Positions 10,941-25,900 of a stretch of 64,000 bases of DNA are shown piece by piece. Position numbers and translations under genes: made by a program. Positions within the stretch are counted from its first letter, which is position 1. Each line of letters begins with the position of its first letter. Under the pieces are notes generated by a model. That model was not told where the DNA came from, did not search any database, and saw nothing but the letters and a program-made list of their open reading frames with translations. The stretch is from Chrysopilus asiliformis (taxonomy: Eukaryota; Arthropoda; Insecta; Diptera; Rhagionidae), in contig OZ035962.1 of assembly GCA_964034945.1 (NCBI GenBank), forward strand, positions 111,152,734-111,216,733, read 5' to 3'.

Positions 10941-13900
10941 TTAATTAGAATTTTCAGCAGCATCATTTGGTGCTGCTGCTTCTGCTTCACATTGCTGGCC
11001 ATCATCTGTCGAGCTATCCGGTTGAGCGGCGGCGGCATCCTGTTGCTGCTCCTGATCCTCGTTATTATTATTCCCACTGCTTGGGAATTCATCATACAAG
11101 GGGGTCACATTTCGATCTTCTTCTCGCTTATCATTAGGTGAATCCGCAGCATTTGTTGGTGCATCGAAAATATCTCCTGCTGGTGGATGAATTTCCATTT
11201 GCATGGGCTGTTTGCTAAAATCAGGTGCCGCATCATCATCGTCATAATTGGGTGTAATCCTTTTATTACTAAAATCAATTTCCACTTCATATTTCTCGCG
11301 CACGTTGAAATTATCATTGGAATTCTTGTTGTTTTTGCTGTCGTTGGCTTTCTTGTCAGACGTATTCGGCCCCAACTGATGTTCAGCCAATTCCTGGTCC
11401 CAGTCTTCTTCTGTGTCTTGTGGTGGTGGCTGTTGCGATTGACTATTGGTGTTGTTTCCACCTTTCGGCGTTGATTTCCTGTCTTTGAAATCACGATCGC
11501 CGCGGCCGCGACTTTCCCGATCATTTCTGTCGTTTCTATCTCGACTATGGTTGTCACGGTCACGATCTCCACCACCTCCCCGGCTGCGATCCCGATCTCT
11601 GTCCCTATTTCTACGCTCATCCCGTTCACCTCGGTTGTCCCGTTCAAATCGCCCACCACGTCGGCCAACGCCTCCACCATTTCCAGCGCCGCCTTCTTCC
11701 TCGTCTCTCCAGTTGCCGCGTCCACCTCGACGATCCATCATATTATTGCCGCCGCGCATTCTTCCACCTCGTTCGTCTCGCTCGAATGGTGGCCGGTCAT
11801 TGAAATTGAAACCCGCTAAGAAAAAAAAACAATTATTAGAAAAAGTCAAAATACGTGCCTGAAGTGTGATTTTCAATCGAAATTCAATTTTTCCAAAGAA
11901 CTGTCAACAAAATACGTCATGATTTTTTGGGGAAGAGGAGGGGTAGTGTTACGGTTATTACTTGTATCGAAACTACAAACTTTGAGCCCCGACGAAAAAT
12001 GGCTACGGACTTGATGGAAATTGAAACTAGCAAAATTTCACAACCTTTTTATAGAAAGAGCACCAAACGTTTCGGGACCTCAAGAAGTTTGGCTTCTCTG
12101 TTGCTCAATGATAGTGCAAAAATTGATGTCTCCTGCGTGGTACTAACGGCAATATTAGTTTAGACTGCTGTAACAACTTTTGCTGCTGACGGGAAGCAAC
12201 ACCTTTCAAATGGTGCGACGCCGTCCATGATTCGCAGTTCAGTAAAAACTATAGCTGCGATAGTGAAGTCAAAAATTGTTTTGGAACCAGGGACGAACGG
12301 TTTTTTGAACCGAACCATTGAAATTTTAGTGCACCAAAACCAAAAACTACAAATGTAAATCACCCATAAACCAAATCCGAAACACACCAAACAAAAAATC
12401 TCATTTTAGGGGGTTCCAACAAAATTTTGGAAAATCGCAATGAAAACAAAGACAGAAAACCCAATTATCATCATGACGTATTTTACAAACAACTCCAAGA
12501 TCGAAAATTTGAAAAACCATGCGAAAAACCAACCTCCAGGAGGACCAGGTCTCGGTCCACGAAGAAACATTGGTCCGAGTCTGGGTCCAAATGGTGGCCC
12601 ACCCCGCATCTGCATCGGCGCACCACGAATAGGGCCTCCGGGACCTCCCGCCTGTGGGCCAAATCGATTTCCAACATTCTGGAAGAATTCACCTCCGCGC
12701 TGGCCACCTCTCCTCTCATCCACGTTGAAATCCACTGCAAAAACAAACCACATTTTTTTGAAATTTCACTACGCTATCAAATTCTACTCACCATCCCGCC
12801 GCAAATCAAAGAAATCATGCTGTGGCCGCATTGGTGGATTCTGTATATCCAAAGGCGGTATATTCATTGCAGCACCACCGCCGCCACCCCTCCGATTATT
12901 ACCAAAGTTTTGATTTTGGAAATTCGGTCCATTGTCCTGCCATACCGGCTGTGGCCCCTCGAGCAAACTGGGCTCTGGTCCGCGTCGCGTAAAATCCGGT
13001 CGGGCGTCATCGATTTTTTCACGATCCTCGCGAACATTTCGGTCACGATCGCGTGAATTCTGGTCACGATCCCTCGATTCGCTGCGTTCATTTCCCCATC
13101 GCGAACGATCGCCTCTCTCGCTACGGGTGGGAAAGTCACCGCCATGGCGATTTTCTCTGTCGCGATCGTTTCTACTGCGGAAATCCACCTCTCGGCGATC
13201 GCCATCCTGCCTCGGACCACTACTTCCATCACGATCGTTTCGTCTGCTATCACCGGCGTTTGGTTCGGGAAGATTCTGAAACGTCGGGAACAACGGCGGC
13301 GGCTGTGAGAAGTTGGGCGGCTGTGAGAAATTTGGCGGCTTGCCGAGATTTTGCGAGGGTAATTCGTCTTCCATTTCAATGTCCATATGATCGTCGCCTT
13401 GGTGACTGCCGCCGCTTGGAAGTGGCGGAGGTGCATTGCCGCCGAGATTCGGCGGTGGTTGCTGTTGGAATGGCGGCGGTATTCCCAGATTCCCAAAGTT
13501 TGGTTGCTGGTGGGGCATCGGTGGCATTCCCATGCCTCCCATAAACGGTGGCATGCCAGAGGGATTTTCGACGGAACCGCCAGGTTGGGGGGGCGGAATC
13601 GATTTGTCCATGGGCGGCATGTGGGGAAATCCTGGCACCATTCCTGCGGGAGGAATCATCATTCCTGGGGGCGGCATTCCCGGTACCATGTTTGGCGGCA
13701 TTGGAAGGCCAGGCACCATATTTCCAGGCAGCGGAACGCCCATGGGCGGCATAAGACGTGGAACGGGGCCCATTGGGAATTGTGGCATCATCGCGACTCC
13801 GGGCATCATTCCGGGCGCTGATGGGGGAGGCTGCGTCGTGTCGACATTTGGCAAGCCTTCGAGTCCGTAAAGACCCGCGCTCGGTATCGGCTGTTTAAGT

Positions 13901-16900
13901 TCTTTCTTCTGATTCAGTTTTTCCTTCATCCAATCGGGCATTGAGTCTTCGTCGAACATTCCACCCTCCTCCAATGACTCGAGGTCTGTTTTTTGACTCA
14001 ATTTGTTGAATGGGATATAACTAACACCCAGATCTAAGTCCCAGAAATCCTTCCACTCCTTGCTCTTCACACCCTTGCCAGCTGCCCACGAGATTGTGAT
14101 GGCTCTTCCCTGCATTTTGTGGTTCTTCAAATTTCCCATTGCCTTGAAAGCGTCTTGCCGTCTATTCATGACAATAAATGCACAGCCGCGAGGGTGTATC
14201 ATGTCGATACTAACAATGTCTCCGTATTTGCCAAATGTATCTGAGAGCTCTTCTTGCTGCACAAGTTTGGACAAATGACCAACCCACAATGTTGTGCTGC
14301 AAACTAAGGTTAGAGAAAAATGTTAAAAATAGAGTATTTTTTTCAAGGTGTGTTAACGTTTAAGTTGGGATTCGACTTAGAATAAATGTTTTGATTGCTT
14401 CATTACAATGAAATTGTCTAATACGATTTAAGAATTTCTTATTTTTTTCAGCCGAATTTTAACTTTTTTATATAGCAGAAGACCGAACCATGCTGGGCGA
14501 CTTCAAAATCCTCCTGTTGCTGATTTTTTGGGGAAAAAAGTAGTTATCTCTATTGAACCTTTCTTGAGGCTTGAATTCCCCTATCTCCCCTGCTAATTTC
14601 CACGAGAAAAAAGAAAAGAAGGGATTTTTTTTGTTATCACCACAGGAGCTTTCGTTTCAAATTTTCAAATACGTACATCAGATTCGCGATCAGCGACCTC
14701 AATAATCCCCTATTGCCTATTTTCCCGAAATATTCGCGTTATCCTTATGGGACGAATTTTCCCCAAGATCTAGCATTCTGTCTCCGAAAATTAAAACCAA
14801 ATTTCGTCAAAATCAAGCGCCGTTTTCGAGAAAAAAAAATTTACAAAATTCGCGTAAAAGCATGACGAAAGGCAGAAAGGATTCGAAACAGCATAGATTA
14901 GGGTGACATATTTTTAATGGACAGCTCTTTAGCCAAGATTTTTTGACTTGGATTCTGTGCTATTGTAAATTGGTTCTAGCATAAATAGGCGACCACTAAA
15001 GTGGAATTTTTTTGCTACTGGCACATAAAGAACAAAACAGAAACATTTGTCAATTCCATATTTAGTCAATAAAAAACATTGTTGGAGGTCTCAAAAGCTC
15101 GCCCTAAATCGGGCATCAAAAATTAGTCGATTTTGAGCAGTGGCAAGAAATTATTTAAAGCTTGTTATATCAAACCAAGACGTAAAAAATGACAAAACAT
15201 GAAAATAGCTCTTCTTTGGCATACGAGGCTTTCACTTTTAATTTGTATTCAACGCATTATTTTCAAAATTTTTTATAGCGAGTTTTTCCCTGTTTTTGAT
15301 TATTTTTTTTTTTGGGAAAAGAGAATAATTTTATTAAAACGGTTTCGCGAATCAACTCGCATTGTCCAACAGGATTTTTGTTGGAATGGTTGGGGATGTG
15401 TCTTGTCTAGGGTTGCCATAATAAATTTTAGAAAGCTAGGACTCATGAGCGATCAAAACCCCAGGACACGTTTAAAATATTTAAAAAATTGACTAGGTCA
15501 ACCGTGTAGAAGGTAAACCCATTTTATCATACTAATATATAAAAATGAGTTTGTGTCTGTAAAACGGCTGAACCGATTGACTTGAAATTTGGCATGAGGG
15601 TCTGTGGTAGTTCTGGTTCCAACATAGGCATACGGAAAAGTAGCGCGAGAGGTGGGGGAGTAGGGGGAGGGGGTAAAGTAATCTCCAAACTTAGCTCTTC
15701 CTCTATGTTACCCTTTCGCGGGGAAACTACCGAGCCGATTGGCCTGAAGTTTAGCTCCAACATAGACCATAAAAAAAAATTGAAAAAACTTAACCCGGAA
15801 AAGACGGGTATGCAAGCTAGTTTATTAAAATAAACGCAAGAGAGGTAGACACCCGTTGCTATTGATTGTATTCTCTTTTTGAGTTGACTATGAAACAATT
15901 TTTTAAACAAAACATGTTTTGCCAATAAAAAAGTAGGCAAAACCACTCTTGTCGAATGTAAGCAAATCGCAATCACGGTAGCTATGGTTGGGCGTTTTTT
16001 TCTGTAGATTGAATTACGTTTTTTTATTTAGTGTTTAACCATTGAACCATTTCTGATTCATGGTTTATACTCGACCTTTTAGCATTTCTCGGCTTATACG
16101 GTCTACAAAAACAAAAATAATACAACAAAATTATTATATTATTTTTGCGGATGTTTTCACATCCAAATTTTCCCCCCAACAGGTCGGGCATGTCTGCCCT
16201 GAAAACCTATCAGGAACCTGTTTCGGGTATGGAAGCGGGCTCACCAAAGGCTCACGTTTTTTTATGTTGTAAATATTTGGCATTCTGTATATTTCATATC
16301 GCCCACCGGAGTTTTAGATCGGATAAATGGAAAAATGTAATTCAATCTACCAAAAAAGCGTCTAACCTGACAACCGTGACCGTGATTAGCCATAAAAACA
16401 TTGATCGTGTAATGATTTTTTAGTCTGTCAACATAATTGACACATACGTCTCAAAATGTGGATACCTCGGATAAACAAGAGGACAAACCAAGATTTTAAA
16501 GGCAGGAAATTTTAAACTGGAAAGAAATTTTAATAAGTTGTCCATTAAATACGTTGTTTAGCATTTTCGAACCCCTCCCCCTCCTTGTTAAACTGCTTCG
16601 TGGATTTTGGCATAGAGTTTAATATCTCCGTCACACTACCGCAGATCCCTTCTCTATCATAAAAGTGACAAAATCGCTCCTAAGCATAATTGAAGCATTA
16701 AAAGCTAGAGTGGACCCACCCACATGTCGAAATCGTGAATTTTTTTGTGTTTAAATCACTATTGCGAGTGAGTTTTTAGACAAAAATGTTTGGAAGCACC
16801 AAAAAACGTTTTAACATTGAGTAATAAAGTCCACAGATTTTTTTTTTCCAAAAATTTTCAGTCAATAATAGTACAAAGTGGAAAAGCTTCAAAAACTCGA

Positions 16901-19900
16901 TTATGTGGGTTGGTCCACTCTAGCTTTTAACGCCTCAATTTGAGATTCACCCAATTAATAAATAATTTCAAAAGGTGAAACGCTTTTTCAATAAATAATT
17001 CTGCAGGTTTCTGATTTGAACTAGACCTGAGGTCCTATCACCGAACACGATACGATTGGTTCGAGTCGTAACTTCAGTGTTGTTGTTGGTGTAAACCCTA
17101 ACAACCAAATTCGTGAATTCAATATTGTTGTTGATGTAAACACTAAACACTAACAACCACATTGAATTTACGATTCGAATTTACGAATCGGTACCTGTTC
17201 GGTGATAGGGACTTTTAACGGTGAGCACAATTTGATATTTTTCACAAATTTTTGTCATCGGAAATTGTTTAATAGACGTGTCTATATTTTTCCCGCCTGG
17301 AATAGCAAAAAAAAATCTTTCAATTCCGTCCCCCGAAAATGCGGCTACAAATAAAGGGCATGGCCGGGTGGGTAATCATACTAAAACTGCCCTTGGCTCC
17401 AAAATCAAAACTTTTAGTACTAGAAATAATTGTGCGAAATTTTAGGGAGCCAGTGTTGTCGAGTAAACTGAAAAAATAATTCTGTTCTCCAAAGCGAAAC
17501 AACCCAGGCTCTTGTGATTATATTTTGTAGATATACCTGAGAGGTCACAACAAAAAAAAACATTAAGGATATCGCCCTTAAAAAAAAAAAAGTTTTTGGA
17601 ATTTTAAAGGTAGAACCTGAATCGTACGTCGATGCGTCCGTCACGTTGACAGTTCGAGTAGAATCAACGGGCTGCTATAAGTACTCCCCTAATAATACGT
17701 TTTCCGATGCGGCAGCCGCATAGAGTAGGTCGAATTTCTACTTTTACATGCGGCAACGCACGGAAATGTCATTTCGCAAAAAAGTTTGTTTACGATTTAA
17801 GCAATTTAAGTATGAAACAAATTGAAAGTAATTGTTTCGACGATAAACTAATAGAAGAAGTGCAAAACAATGAATTAACTCCAGATTCGTTGCCGCACCC
17901 AACTGTCACCGCATCGAACTGTCAACCGGACGCACGCATGACGGACGCATCGACGTACGATTCAGGTTCTAGCTTTATTTCCCCCGAGCTGCACCCATAA
18001 ATTTTTTATGCAGCAATTGTTATTTAAAGGTCTATAACATAATTTTACGGGGTATTTCCAAGTTATGCAACACAATTTTGTGACTCTCCCACCACAAATT
18101 TGTGTCGCATAACTTGGAACCACCCCGTAATCTTTTTCCCCTAATACCCCTAAGGAGTATCTGTAACATATATTAACCACAAATAGCTAGGTTGATTCAT
18201 TTCGGGGGAAAAAAATATTTTCTTAGAAATTATTTTTCCAGTAAACTCGGCAACACTGGCACCCTAGGCTAAAATTCTGGAGTGATATTCCATAACTTGT
18301 TTCAAGCGTTTGTATCGAGTTAGAAGAAAAAGTAGTATTCGCTAGCTCTGTTTTGCCCTGTCATTTATTTTGGTCGAAACAGAGACAGCGAATACTATTT
18401 TTTCTTCTAACTCGAAACAAACGCTTGAAACAAGTTACGGAATTCCACTCCTGCACAATCTAAAATTCTGCAAAATCATATCTAGTACTAAGGTGTACTA
18501 AACGTACTAAAACGTTTTCATTTTGGAGCTAAGGGCAGTTTTAGTATGATTGCCCGGCCATGCCCTTAGAAATATTTGGTCGTATTGGAAGCTTAGTAAA
18601 TAAATCAAGAGCAACAAATTCCGGTCATTCTGACACTATCGATTATCCATATCAATTGTAAAATATTCTCCAGTTATCGTTATTTCACGTCTCTCAACAT
18701 TTTCACAATGTTTTTCGAACACATCGAAATGATGAAGTTTTATGCGATTTCGTTAGCGTTTCGTTTCTGAAAATTTTCAATGCTGTTTAGTAAGAAATTC
18801 GATTAATGGTAAAAGAAACAATTTTTTTTTGTGAAAACATCAAAACATTTACCCAACATTGATCACAATCCAACATCAAATCCTTTTTATGTCCTCTGAC
18901 AGACACTACGAGTTCACCCTCAATTGCAATCTTACCGCTCAAATGATCTTTCTTAATATCCGGTAATCCTCGACGACGTCTTTCACGCTCGTATTCTCGT
19001 TCCTTCTCTTTCTCCTTCTCGCGCTCCTTGTCCTTGGTACGATCGCGATCGCGTGATGTGCGTCTACGATTGGAACGTGGCGAACGGCTACGGGAACGTG
19101 ACCTAGAACGTCGTCGGCGATCCCGGCCCCGATCTCGTGATCTCGAACGGCTGCTGTCCCGTCGATTGTTACTACGCTTGTTGGGGTAACGATCACGATC
19201 CGGGGATGGGCTTCTCGAATCGTTACCATCCAGATTGATGACCTGCTCGGGAAAAAAAGAAAACAAAAGACAAAAATAACATTATGTTTGCCATATGGTT
19301 GGTAATAGAAGAGTTATTGGATTTTTTTTTTGCTTCGATTTCGAATATCGATAGTTTTTTTTTTTTTTTTGAAAAAACGATACGTCCGAATTACATAACT
19401 CTTCATCATTTCAGTTCGTTTTGTATAATCGCGATTTTCATTGAATATCGAAGACGAAGACAGAGAATATTTTCTACAATTGATAGGAGAATTTTCGGAG
19501 ATTTGCTCTTGAACTTTTTTTTTGCATTCAATTAAAGTCAGAAATAAAACATTTGAATAGGTAACAATAAATGACTTACCAGCCGGAACATTCGGTTGTT
19601 ATACGTGTGTGTGTGTGTTTCGATATCGAATCGGGCGGAATTTCGACTTTACTTTTCAACCTTACCTTTTTTTGGAGAAAAATTCCGACGACGAAATTTT
19701 ATTTGAATTTTTTTTTATATTTTTAAAATAAATTTAAAAACGTTTTATAACTACAAAAAAGCAAATTTCTTTTCGTAAAACTTTTTTTTCGAATTTTTTT
19801 TTTAATCGCGAAATAAAATTGGCTGTTCTATCGAAAAATCCATTCGATTCAAAATTTAATTTATTTGAATTTCTTCTAGTTTTGGTCATTGGTTCATCGT

Positions 19901-22900
19901 ACGTAATTTCTATCAAGTTCTATTGATTTTAATATAATTTCCTCTCTTAAGTAAAAACACATCAATGTCACATTAAAACTGATTATTGCTGATAACAGTG
20001 ACCATAAAGCGAGATTTATATTTAGAGAATTATTGAAATTGCACTTTGGTTTCTGTATAACAACGCTATGTTAAGCTGCATTCGATTGCGTTTAAAATTT
20101 CTCATCGGAATCAGTAATTTTACTAAATACAACAAATTTTTGTCACAGATTCATCAGTTGAGGCTAATCTCCGCGTGTTTTAAATTTCATTCATTGTAAA
20201 TCGGCAATCAATTTAAAAGTCGGAATTAGGATGAAAAAAATTAATCAAACGTATTGAGATTTCGTAGATTTTGCAGGCCTAATTTAACCTGACTTTTTGT
20301 TAAAAATTTGCTGTAGAAATTATCTGTGATACCATTTATTTGCAAGCAATAATAATTTTCCCGTCACTCCTGCCACCTTCCGTTAAAGAAACTTTGAGCC
20401 GGTTTCACTACTAGGCTTTAAGGAGTCGTCGCCAATTAAGTTCTGATCCACTTTTCCTGCTATCAAAGCCGTTAGTCGACTCTTAAGGCGCCTCCACACG
20501 TTCAATGTTACTTGACAATCTTACTTGAATGACTCATGTTTCAAGTAACATTGATCGTTTGGAGGCTCCTTTACGAACAAAAATGCGCCGTTTATCAAAA
20601 TGAGCTTAAAATTCTCATGAAAAAATTTATGAAGTGAACAGCACATGACTTTCCCATACAAAACTAACGTTCCAAATTTATAACCCGACGAATAAAATAT
20701 TAGTTTACATAAAAATGACTTTTGTAACGAAATTCAAAATTCCTCAATAACGGTAAAATCTATCGATTTACGATAAAAGGAAAAAAAATATAGAGAATTT
20801 TAATATCTTTAATGCAACTCTTTTTCGAAAAACCTTTTAGTAAAAATCTAACAATTAGCAAAAATCTATTGTTTCACTTTTTAATGAAAATATCTCAATA
20901 ACGGTAAGAGATAGCGGATAACGGTAAAAGACAAAAATTGTGGGAAATATCATTCTCTTCAATTCATTCTATACCTTCCTTTAGTTTTCGAGGAACAGCA
21001 AAAAATTGGGCACCAATCATCTATTCCGACGCGTCTCTGTCTTTCGACTTCGACGCAGCTTTTAACTCTTGACTTCGCCATATCTGCAGCTTGAAATTTC
21101 GCGGAATCGTCACTATGAATCGAAACGTGATTCTGACTATCACTCCAGGAAATTTGAAGCTGCTGATATGGCGAAGTCAAGACTTAAAAGCTGCGTCGAA
21201 GTCTAAAAACAGAGACGCGTCGGAATACATGATTGGTGCCCAGTTTTTTTTAAAATAACGGTATATTTCGATAACGGTTTGAGATATCCATTAGTAAGAG
21301 CCAAAAGTGTAGGAAATTTTACTGGCATTTGCCATACATAAGACAGCTGAAAAACGTGAAGTTTCGGAGTAAGTCACGAAAAACGCGAAGTTTCGGAGTA
21401 AGTCACGAAAAACTAAATTGGGATTTTTGAAAAGCCGTAACGAATTTCGGCCAAAAGTTGATAGGATCGCCCCTTCGCCAATGGCTACAGTAGTTCTTGA
21501 GAAATCTTGTACATAAACCGACAGACAGAAAGACATTTTTTGTAATAATGCTCCCAATTGACTCCGGAGTGCTCGCTCGGGATTTTTTTTTTGCAAAATT
21601 AAGAGGTTGAACTTTTTTATGAATTCTAATCATACTAATATATAAAAATGAGTTGTCTGTCTGTTCCTCTTTCACACAAAAACGGCTGAACCGATTGACT
21701 TGAAATTTGGCATAAGTGTCTGTGGTAGTTCTGGTTCCAACAAAGACATACGGAAAAGTAGCGCGAGGGGTGGGGGGAGTAAGAGGAGGGGGTAAAGTGA
21801 TTTCGAAACTTACTTTTTGCGCTATGTTACTCTTTCGCGGGGAAACTACTGAACCGATTGGCCTGAAATGTGGAACAGACGTTCCTCGATTTTATTCTAC
21901 TCATGCTTTTAGTCGGGCGAAGCCGGGTCCAAATTTTAGTAAGACCTAAAATTTGTTAAAGCTTCATTCAATGTTTTCCCTTAAAAATTTCCAAAACACA
22001 GATAAAATACACTTAAAGTTTGGCATTTTCTTCCAATTTCATTCAAAGTTTCGGAAAACTGAATATTTGTTGCGACGACACCGAATGTCAGCTGATTGGA
22101 AAATGCAAGTCTAAGTTCGTTAATGGGCAAAAATGGACCATTATGGACAATATGAACGAAAACGTTTTTTGCGAATATCTCAAAAACGGTGCATCTTATC
22201 AAAAACGTGCAAGAATAAAAGTTATTTAGGATATGATTCTACACACATCAAAATCTGATTAGAATAAATTTTAAAACATCTTACTTCAAAGTAAGATTTT
22301 TTTAAATTTATTCCAATCGGATTTTGATGTATGTATGTAATTGACTTCATAGTGGAATTTTGATACAACTGTTCGCTATTTCTTTTAAACTTCGAACAAT
22401 CCCATATCACCATACGGGTTTTCAATAATAGCCAGATTGGCAATTATAGCTTTTGTTATGTTTTCATTTCCAATCTGATTCAAAACTTTCGTTATATAAA
22501 TGAAATCCTATTGATTTCTTTGGTGAAACATTCTTATTTACTGGCGATAATCCATTTCCATCACAGATCTTTCATTTTCATTAAAAATTGTCAAGTAATC
22601 ACAGATAATTTCTTCAGGCCAAAAAAAAACTGTTTTTCAAAAAAAATCTTCATGTGTAAATAAATTTGAAAAAAAAATAACAAATCAGATTTTCTATGTG
22701 AAAAATTGTATACCTCTATCTTTCCATCGTCGGCGACGAATTCAACTTCCACTTCGCCTTGATCGGCGCCAGTTTGGCCAGCTGATGCGCTGGTTAGACT
22801 GCTACCACCCTGTTGCATAGAAAATTTATGTTGCTGATTATTAGAATAAGTTACATCGGAATTTCTTAAATCGCATTCGCTAGCAAATGGAAGCTTCTAC

Positions 22901-25900
22901 AATTTTGTTTTGTTTCGTTTTCGTTCAACGGGATTACATAACATGGTTTTTTATATCGAATAAAATTCAATACATAATCAAACAAACAAACAAAAACGAC
23001 AATTCGACAAATTAAAACCAACGATCGTTTTTTTACAAACAAAAAAAAAAGAAAAAGAAAAAAAAATCATTTGTCAATTAACAGAAACAACAACAAAAAA
23101 TTATTTAAACTCAATACCTTTAGGACATTTTGTAAATGTTTCTCGAATGCCTCCTCCTGAATTCGCATCTCATTCAATTTTGTCTGTTTCTCTTCCTGCT
23201 GCTTGAGCTTCTGCAATGTCTGCAGCTGCCGAAGGACATTCGGATCTTTCAGGAGTTGCGTCAAATTGTTGCCCTAAAATCGAAATGTTTCTCTTTAAGT
23301 AATTTTGTAAAAAATACGTCCAAAAAAAAGTTTTTCTAATGGAAATTTTTACTTGTGAATACGAAAACTTTTTTTATATTACTTTTTTTTGATTAGTATA
23401 ATTAAAAGTAAATAATAACAAAAAAAATTACATCAAGTATATTGGGTACATGCGGTGAGGCCGCCTTTTCCTCTTCTTCATCGTCACCGTAATCGAAATC
23501 GAGTAGTTTTTTATTGAACTTAACGGAATCGGATTGATTGGCACCAGTACCCGATGTCTCATTCGTTTGCCGTATCAGAATTTGCTGAAGTTGTTGGAGC
23601 TGACGAATTGTACTTTGATCAAGGGTATTTGCAGTTTGGTGGCCAATCTAACAGAGAAACAAGAAATTCAAATTGTAATCAAAATTGTTTATTTCAAATT
23701 CAATTAAATCAATTCAATTAAATAAAAAACAACAATATTTAACCTTTAGACTACCGGCATTTTTTTTCATTTAAATGACAGGTTTTTGTTTTTGGATATT
23801 TGTTATATCTTTGGAATCTACATATTGGGTGGACTCGTCGAGATTGTCCCCGGCATTCTAAAGGTTAAAAAAAAAGCAAACAATAAAAAAAAGCATCATC
23901 ACCACGTGCGAGTGTGTAACGATTTTTTTTACTGAAGTTAAATGTCATATGAGGCGTTAAAAGCTAGAGTAGACCAACCCACATGTCGAAATCGTGAGTT
24001 TTTTTGTGTTTGAATCACTACCGCGAGTAAGTTCATTTCAACATTGAGTAATAAAGTCCACAGAATTTTTTTTTTCCAAAAATTTACAGTCAATAATAGT
24101 ACAAAAGTGGAAAAGCTTCAAAAACTCGATTATGTGGCTTGGTCCACTCTAGCTTTTAACGCCTCCTATATTTGAATGTTTTGCTGATGTTTAACCGAAT
24201 TTTGTTTTTAATGGAGAAAACGTTTTTTAAAAAAAATCCCACGTACATGAATGGTAACTTTTACTTTGGTTTTAAGTGAAACGAATATAATTTTAGTTAT
24301 GGTGGCATGCATTTGTGTGAAATTAAATTTAAATCTCCTTTAGGCAATCATTTGAACTTTTATTACGGACTGTTCATTAAACACGTGACACATTTGGGAG
24401 GGGGCCCAAGTGGGGGACGGGGCCCAAGTGGGGGAGGGGGCGAATATGCGATAGTGTGGTGGCCTTGTTAAGTTTCATACAAAAAAGCGCGACGAAGAAG
24501 AAACGAGAACCCAAAAAGCCTAAAAATAGCGTGACTGTTTCCAATAGCGTGAGGAAAGCCTGAGGAAAACCTCTTACAGAATCTAGACTATGTAAACTCG
24601 ATATGAAGTATATTAGATTTAGTAAACCGATTGTAACGCATCGATCCAATCGTCGGACACAAAAAAAACTTCACCAGAGTGATTGGGATGACAAAAGATT
24701 TTGATTTCCGGATGTCTTGCCGTCCCTGAACACCATAACTTTCGAAATAATTGAGCCAGAGACTTTCAACAGGTTCAACAGACTCCGGTGGGCTGATCAT
24801 GCCACTCGAATGAGTGAAAGTGACCCGGCTCGGAAAGTCTTCGGCGGGAAGTTATTAACAACAAGACGACGACGAAGATCCAACCTCAGATGTCAAGACG
24901 GCGTTAACCAGGAGTGGTATTCCGTAACTTGATTCAAGCAGTTGTTTCGAGTTAGAAGAAAAAGTGGTATTTGCTATCTCAGTTTCTCTCTGTCATTTAT
25001 TTCGGTCAAAGCAGAGACAGCAAATACTTCTTGTTCTTCTAACTCGAAACAAACGCTTGAAACAAGTTACGGAATATCACTCCAGGACGCGAAGAGAATT
25101 GGGATGCAAAACTGGAGGACATCGACACGTGACCGGGAACTATTGCGCCAGGCCAAGACCGGAAACCGGTTGTAGTGCCGAGAGAGAGACTTGAAAATTG
25201 CGTTTCTCATAAATAGCATCTGACCATTTTTTTCCTGTTTTTTTGAAATTTTCTCGAAAACGGTGCATGGTATCGATAAATTTATAAAGGTTAAATTTGT
25301 TTAGAATATGATTTTGTGGAACTGTATATGATTTTGTGGAACGGTATAGAGGAAGAAGGGGTCAGATGGGATTTTTTCATACATCAAAATCCCATTGGAC
25401 CCCTTCTTCCTCTCTGCCCTACACAAATTGAATTTTCAAAAAAAAAAAACGTTTGCCCTCGACGGTTGGCCCTTGATAATTGTAGCTTTTCTTGCTATTT
25501 TTTTTTTGTCAAATTTGTTTTTTAAACGTGGACTCAGTTGGGAATAAATTATGCTTCTGTTAATACCCCACCATTGGAATTTCTAGTGGAGACCGCTTTT
25601 CTAAGAAATTTGTTATACCTTGTAAGAAAATCCAAGATATCGATCATCGCGTCGGCAATTTTGGAAGATAAAAATTTCACAAGACGTACAAAAGCGGCCG
25701 AAAAGTGAAGTCGGGGTAGTAAAATATTAGTGAAAAGGGTATTTATGAAAAAGGAGTGCGTTTAGATTGTGATAAGTGTGCAATAATAATATAGTTTGTA
25801 GAAAACTGTTGTGTTTGAAGAAATTGAGGACGTAGCAATTCATTTAGGCCATTATTTGTCATATTCATGCGAAAAAAAAAACTATTTACAAATTAAATGT

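Larger units (their letters stand above)
17354..18567. mobile_element. 1.2-kb inverted-repeat element hosting smaller elements
   Basis: About 65-bp inverted ends, AAGGGCATGGCCGGG at the left and the complement at the right, both including an 'atcatactaaaactgccctt' match. No transposase is visible. It contains three smaller palindromic elements, at 17607-17975, 18045-18130 and 18279-18451. In SCAF intron 6. Confidence 0.7.

Noticed and set aside
11446..11862. Arg/Ser/Pro-rich plus-strand frame opposite SCAF exon 9
   Set aside because: Shadow of the R/D/G-rich coding exon on the other strand. The exon phases and family match support the minus strand only.
12427..13056. Other long frames overlapping SCAF exons 7 and 8
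   Set aside because: They run across mapped splice junctions of the minus-strand gene and have no recognisable domain.
24377..24649. Minus-strand frame ending in H-L-G-P repeats
   Set aside because: Caused by a short GGGGGCCCAAGTGGG duplication; no homology recognised.
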